This document shows, one piece after another, positions 46,608-47,103 of a stretch of DNA of 47,103 bases. The position numbers were made by a program, and so were the translations under genes. Under the pieces are notes generated by a model. It did no database searches. It was not told the origin of the DNA and saw nothing but the letters and a program-made list of their open reading frames with translations. This DNA comes from a virus. Within the stretch, counting starts at the first letter, position 1. Each line of letters begins with the position of its first letter. The stretch covers positions 272 to 47,374 of IMG/VR virus record IMGVR_UViG_3300037961_006195, one strand, 5' to 3'.

Positions 46608-47103
46608 TGCTTGAGCTTTTTAACATAGTCATAGGCATAAAGTTCACGGCTACCTTTGATACCCCACCCCAGCCAATAATAGGCCGGAACCATATATTGA
46701 GATACAGTTTGTCCGTTTCCTTCAAACATGGGCAGGTATCTTTGAAAAATGTTCTCGTTGATCATATAACGAGTTTGTCCTTCCAGAGAACTAGGATCGC
46801 ATCCATATTTATCGCAGAATTTACCCAGGTTATTATATCTTCCTACTGAGGTCCACTGAATAAGACCATAACCCCCACTATGGCAAGAGTCGTAAGAAAC
46901 TCGAGCCCCTCCCTCGCATATGTTGGGAATAAACCTACTTTCCTGTTTAATGTTACCCATAATCGTCGCAAGAGCATTACGATCGGTGACTCGAGTGTGT
47001 TCTTGGAGTTCTGAGAGGACATATTGTTCTTCAGGTGTACAATCAGGACATTTCCAAGTCTTTTCTATTTCAACTTTAGGCTCAAACGACTCGACAGGGA
47101 TTG
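46598..47103 (-). CDS. Phage tail lysozyme-like domain, partial (C-terminal ~167 aa)
   Basis: The frame is open from the right edge to the stop at 46598, so the N-terminus is outside the window. The sequence ALATIMGNIKQESRF, then GGYGLIQWTSVGRYNNLGKF and LEGQTRYMINENI, follows the tail-lysozyme (Phage_lysozyme2) pattern, with Glu of KQES as the likely catalytic acid. It would cut peptidoglycan, either as part of the virion during entry or as endolysin. An upstream pair CPDC may belong to another domain. It is transcribed toward the tRNA and petE genes. Confidence 0.75.
   Translation of the reverse strand, partial: IPVESFEPKVEIEKTWKCPDCTPEEQYVLSELQEHTRVTDRNALATIMGNIKQESRFIPNICEGGARVSYDSCHSGGYGLIQWTSVGRYNNLGKFCDKYGCDPSSLEGQTRYMINENIFQRYLPMFEGNGQTVSQYMVPAYYWLGWGIKGSRELYAYDYVKKLKHMV

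Overview
The window looks like part of the genome of a marine cyanophage with a contractile tail (a myovirus infecting Synechococcus or Prochlorococcus type hosts). Evidence: tightly packed and often overlapping genes, a tail sheath, tail tube, portal, capsid and prohead protease, plus cyanobacterial auxiliary metabolic genes (plastocyanin, plastoquinol terminal oxidase, CP12, transaldolase, glucose-6-phosphate and 6-phosphogluconate dehydrogenases). The family A DNA polymerase resembles mitochondrial polymerase gamma, and portal, protease/scaffold and head-completion proteins resemble those of phage Mu rather than T4. From memory, this combination matches the S-TIM5 lineage of cyanomyoviruses. 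That assignment is inference, as no database was searched.

Layout. (1) 1-4.97 kb, minus strand: a train of about 20 very small genes, many sharing stop and start bases, with two host-type (TTGACA-17-TATAAT-like) promoters, one strong terminator, a structured RNA candidate and a duplicated promoter/leader element. (2) 5.1-17.6 kb, minus strand: virion genes, reading from two unknown genes through portal, tail tube, a cupredoxin-tailed structural protein and fibre-like proteins to a 1115-residue tail fibre with a C1q-like tip. (3) 17.7-23.8 kb, plus strand: a 1282-residue orphan protein, a leucine-rich-repeat protein with a Pro/Ser tail, and a fibre-like protein. (4) 23.8-25.2 kb, minus strand: dCMP deaminase under its own host-type promoter and three small genes. 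(5) 25.3-35.2 kb, plus strand: possible tail chaperones, sheath, protease-scaffold, decoration protein, major capsid protein, head-completion and tail-terminator proteins. (6) 35.2-47.1 kb, minus strand: tail-lysozyme-like gene, tRNA-Gly, plastocyanin, transaldolase, tRNA-Val, nuclease, CP12, terminal oxidase, gnd, zwf, phosphoesterase and the DNA polymerase, interleaved with small membrane proteins.

Regulation. The octamer GTTTAAAG lies 20-44 nt upstream of eight virion or late-block starts on both strands, including two back-to-back divergent pairs. I found it in promoter position only between 9.4 and 33.2 kb, while the early/metabolic blocks carry host-type promoters. This is the best candidate in the window for an undescribed phage late promoter.

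Working together. The metabolic genes would push host carbon through the oxidative pentose phosphate pathway (Zwf, Gnd, TalC) while CP12 restrains the Calvin cycle, giving NADPH and ribose for nucleotides. dCMP deaminase and the polymerase gamma-like enzyme would use these for genome replication. Plastocyanin and terminal oxidase would keep photosynthetic electron flow running. No terminase, psbA or ribonucleotide reductase gene is visible in this window.
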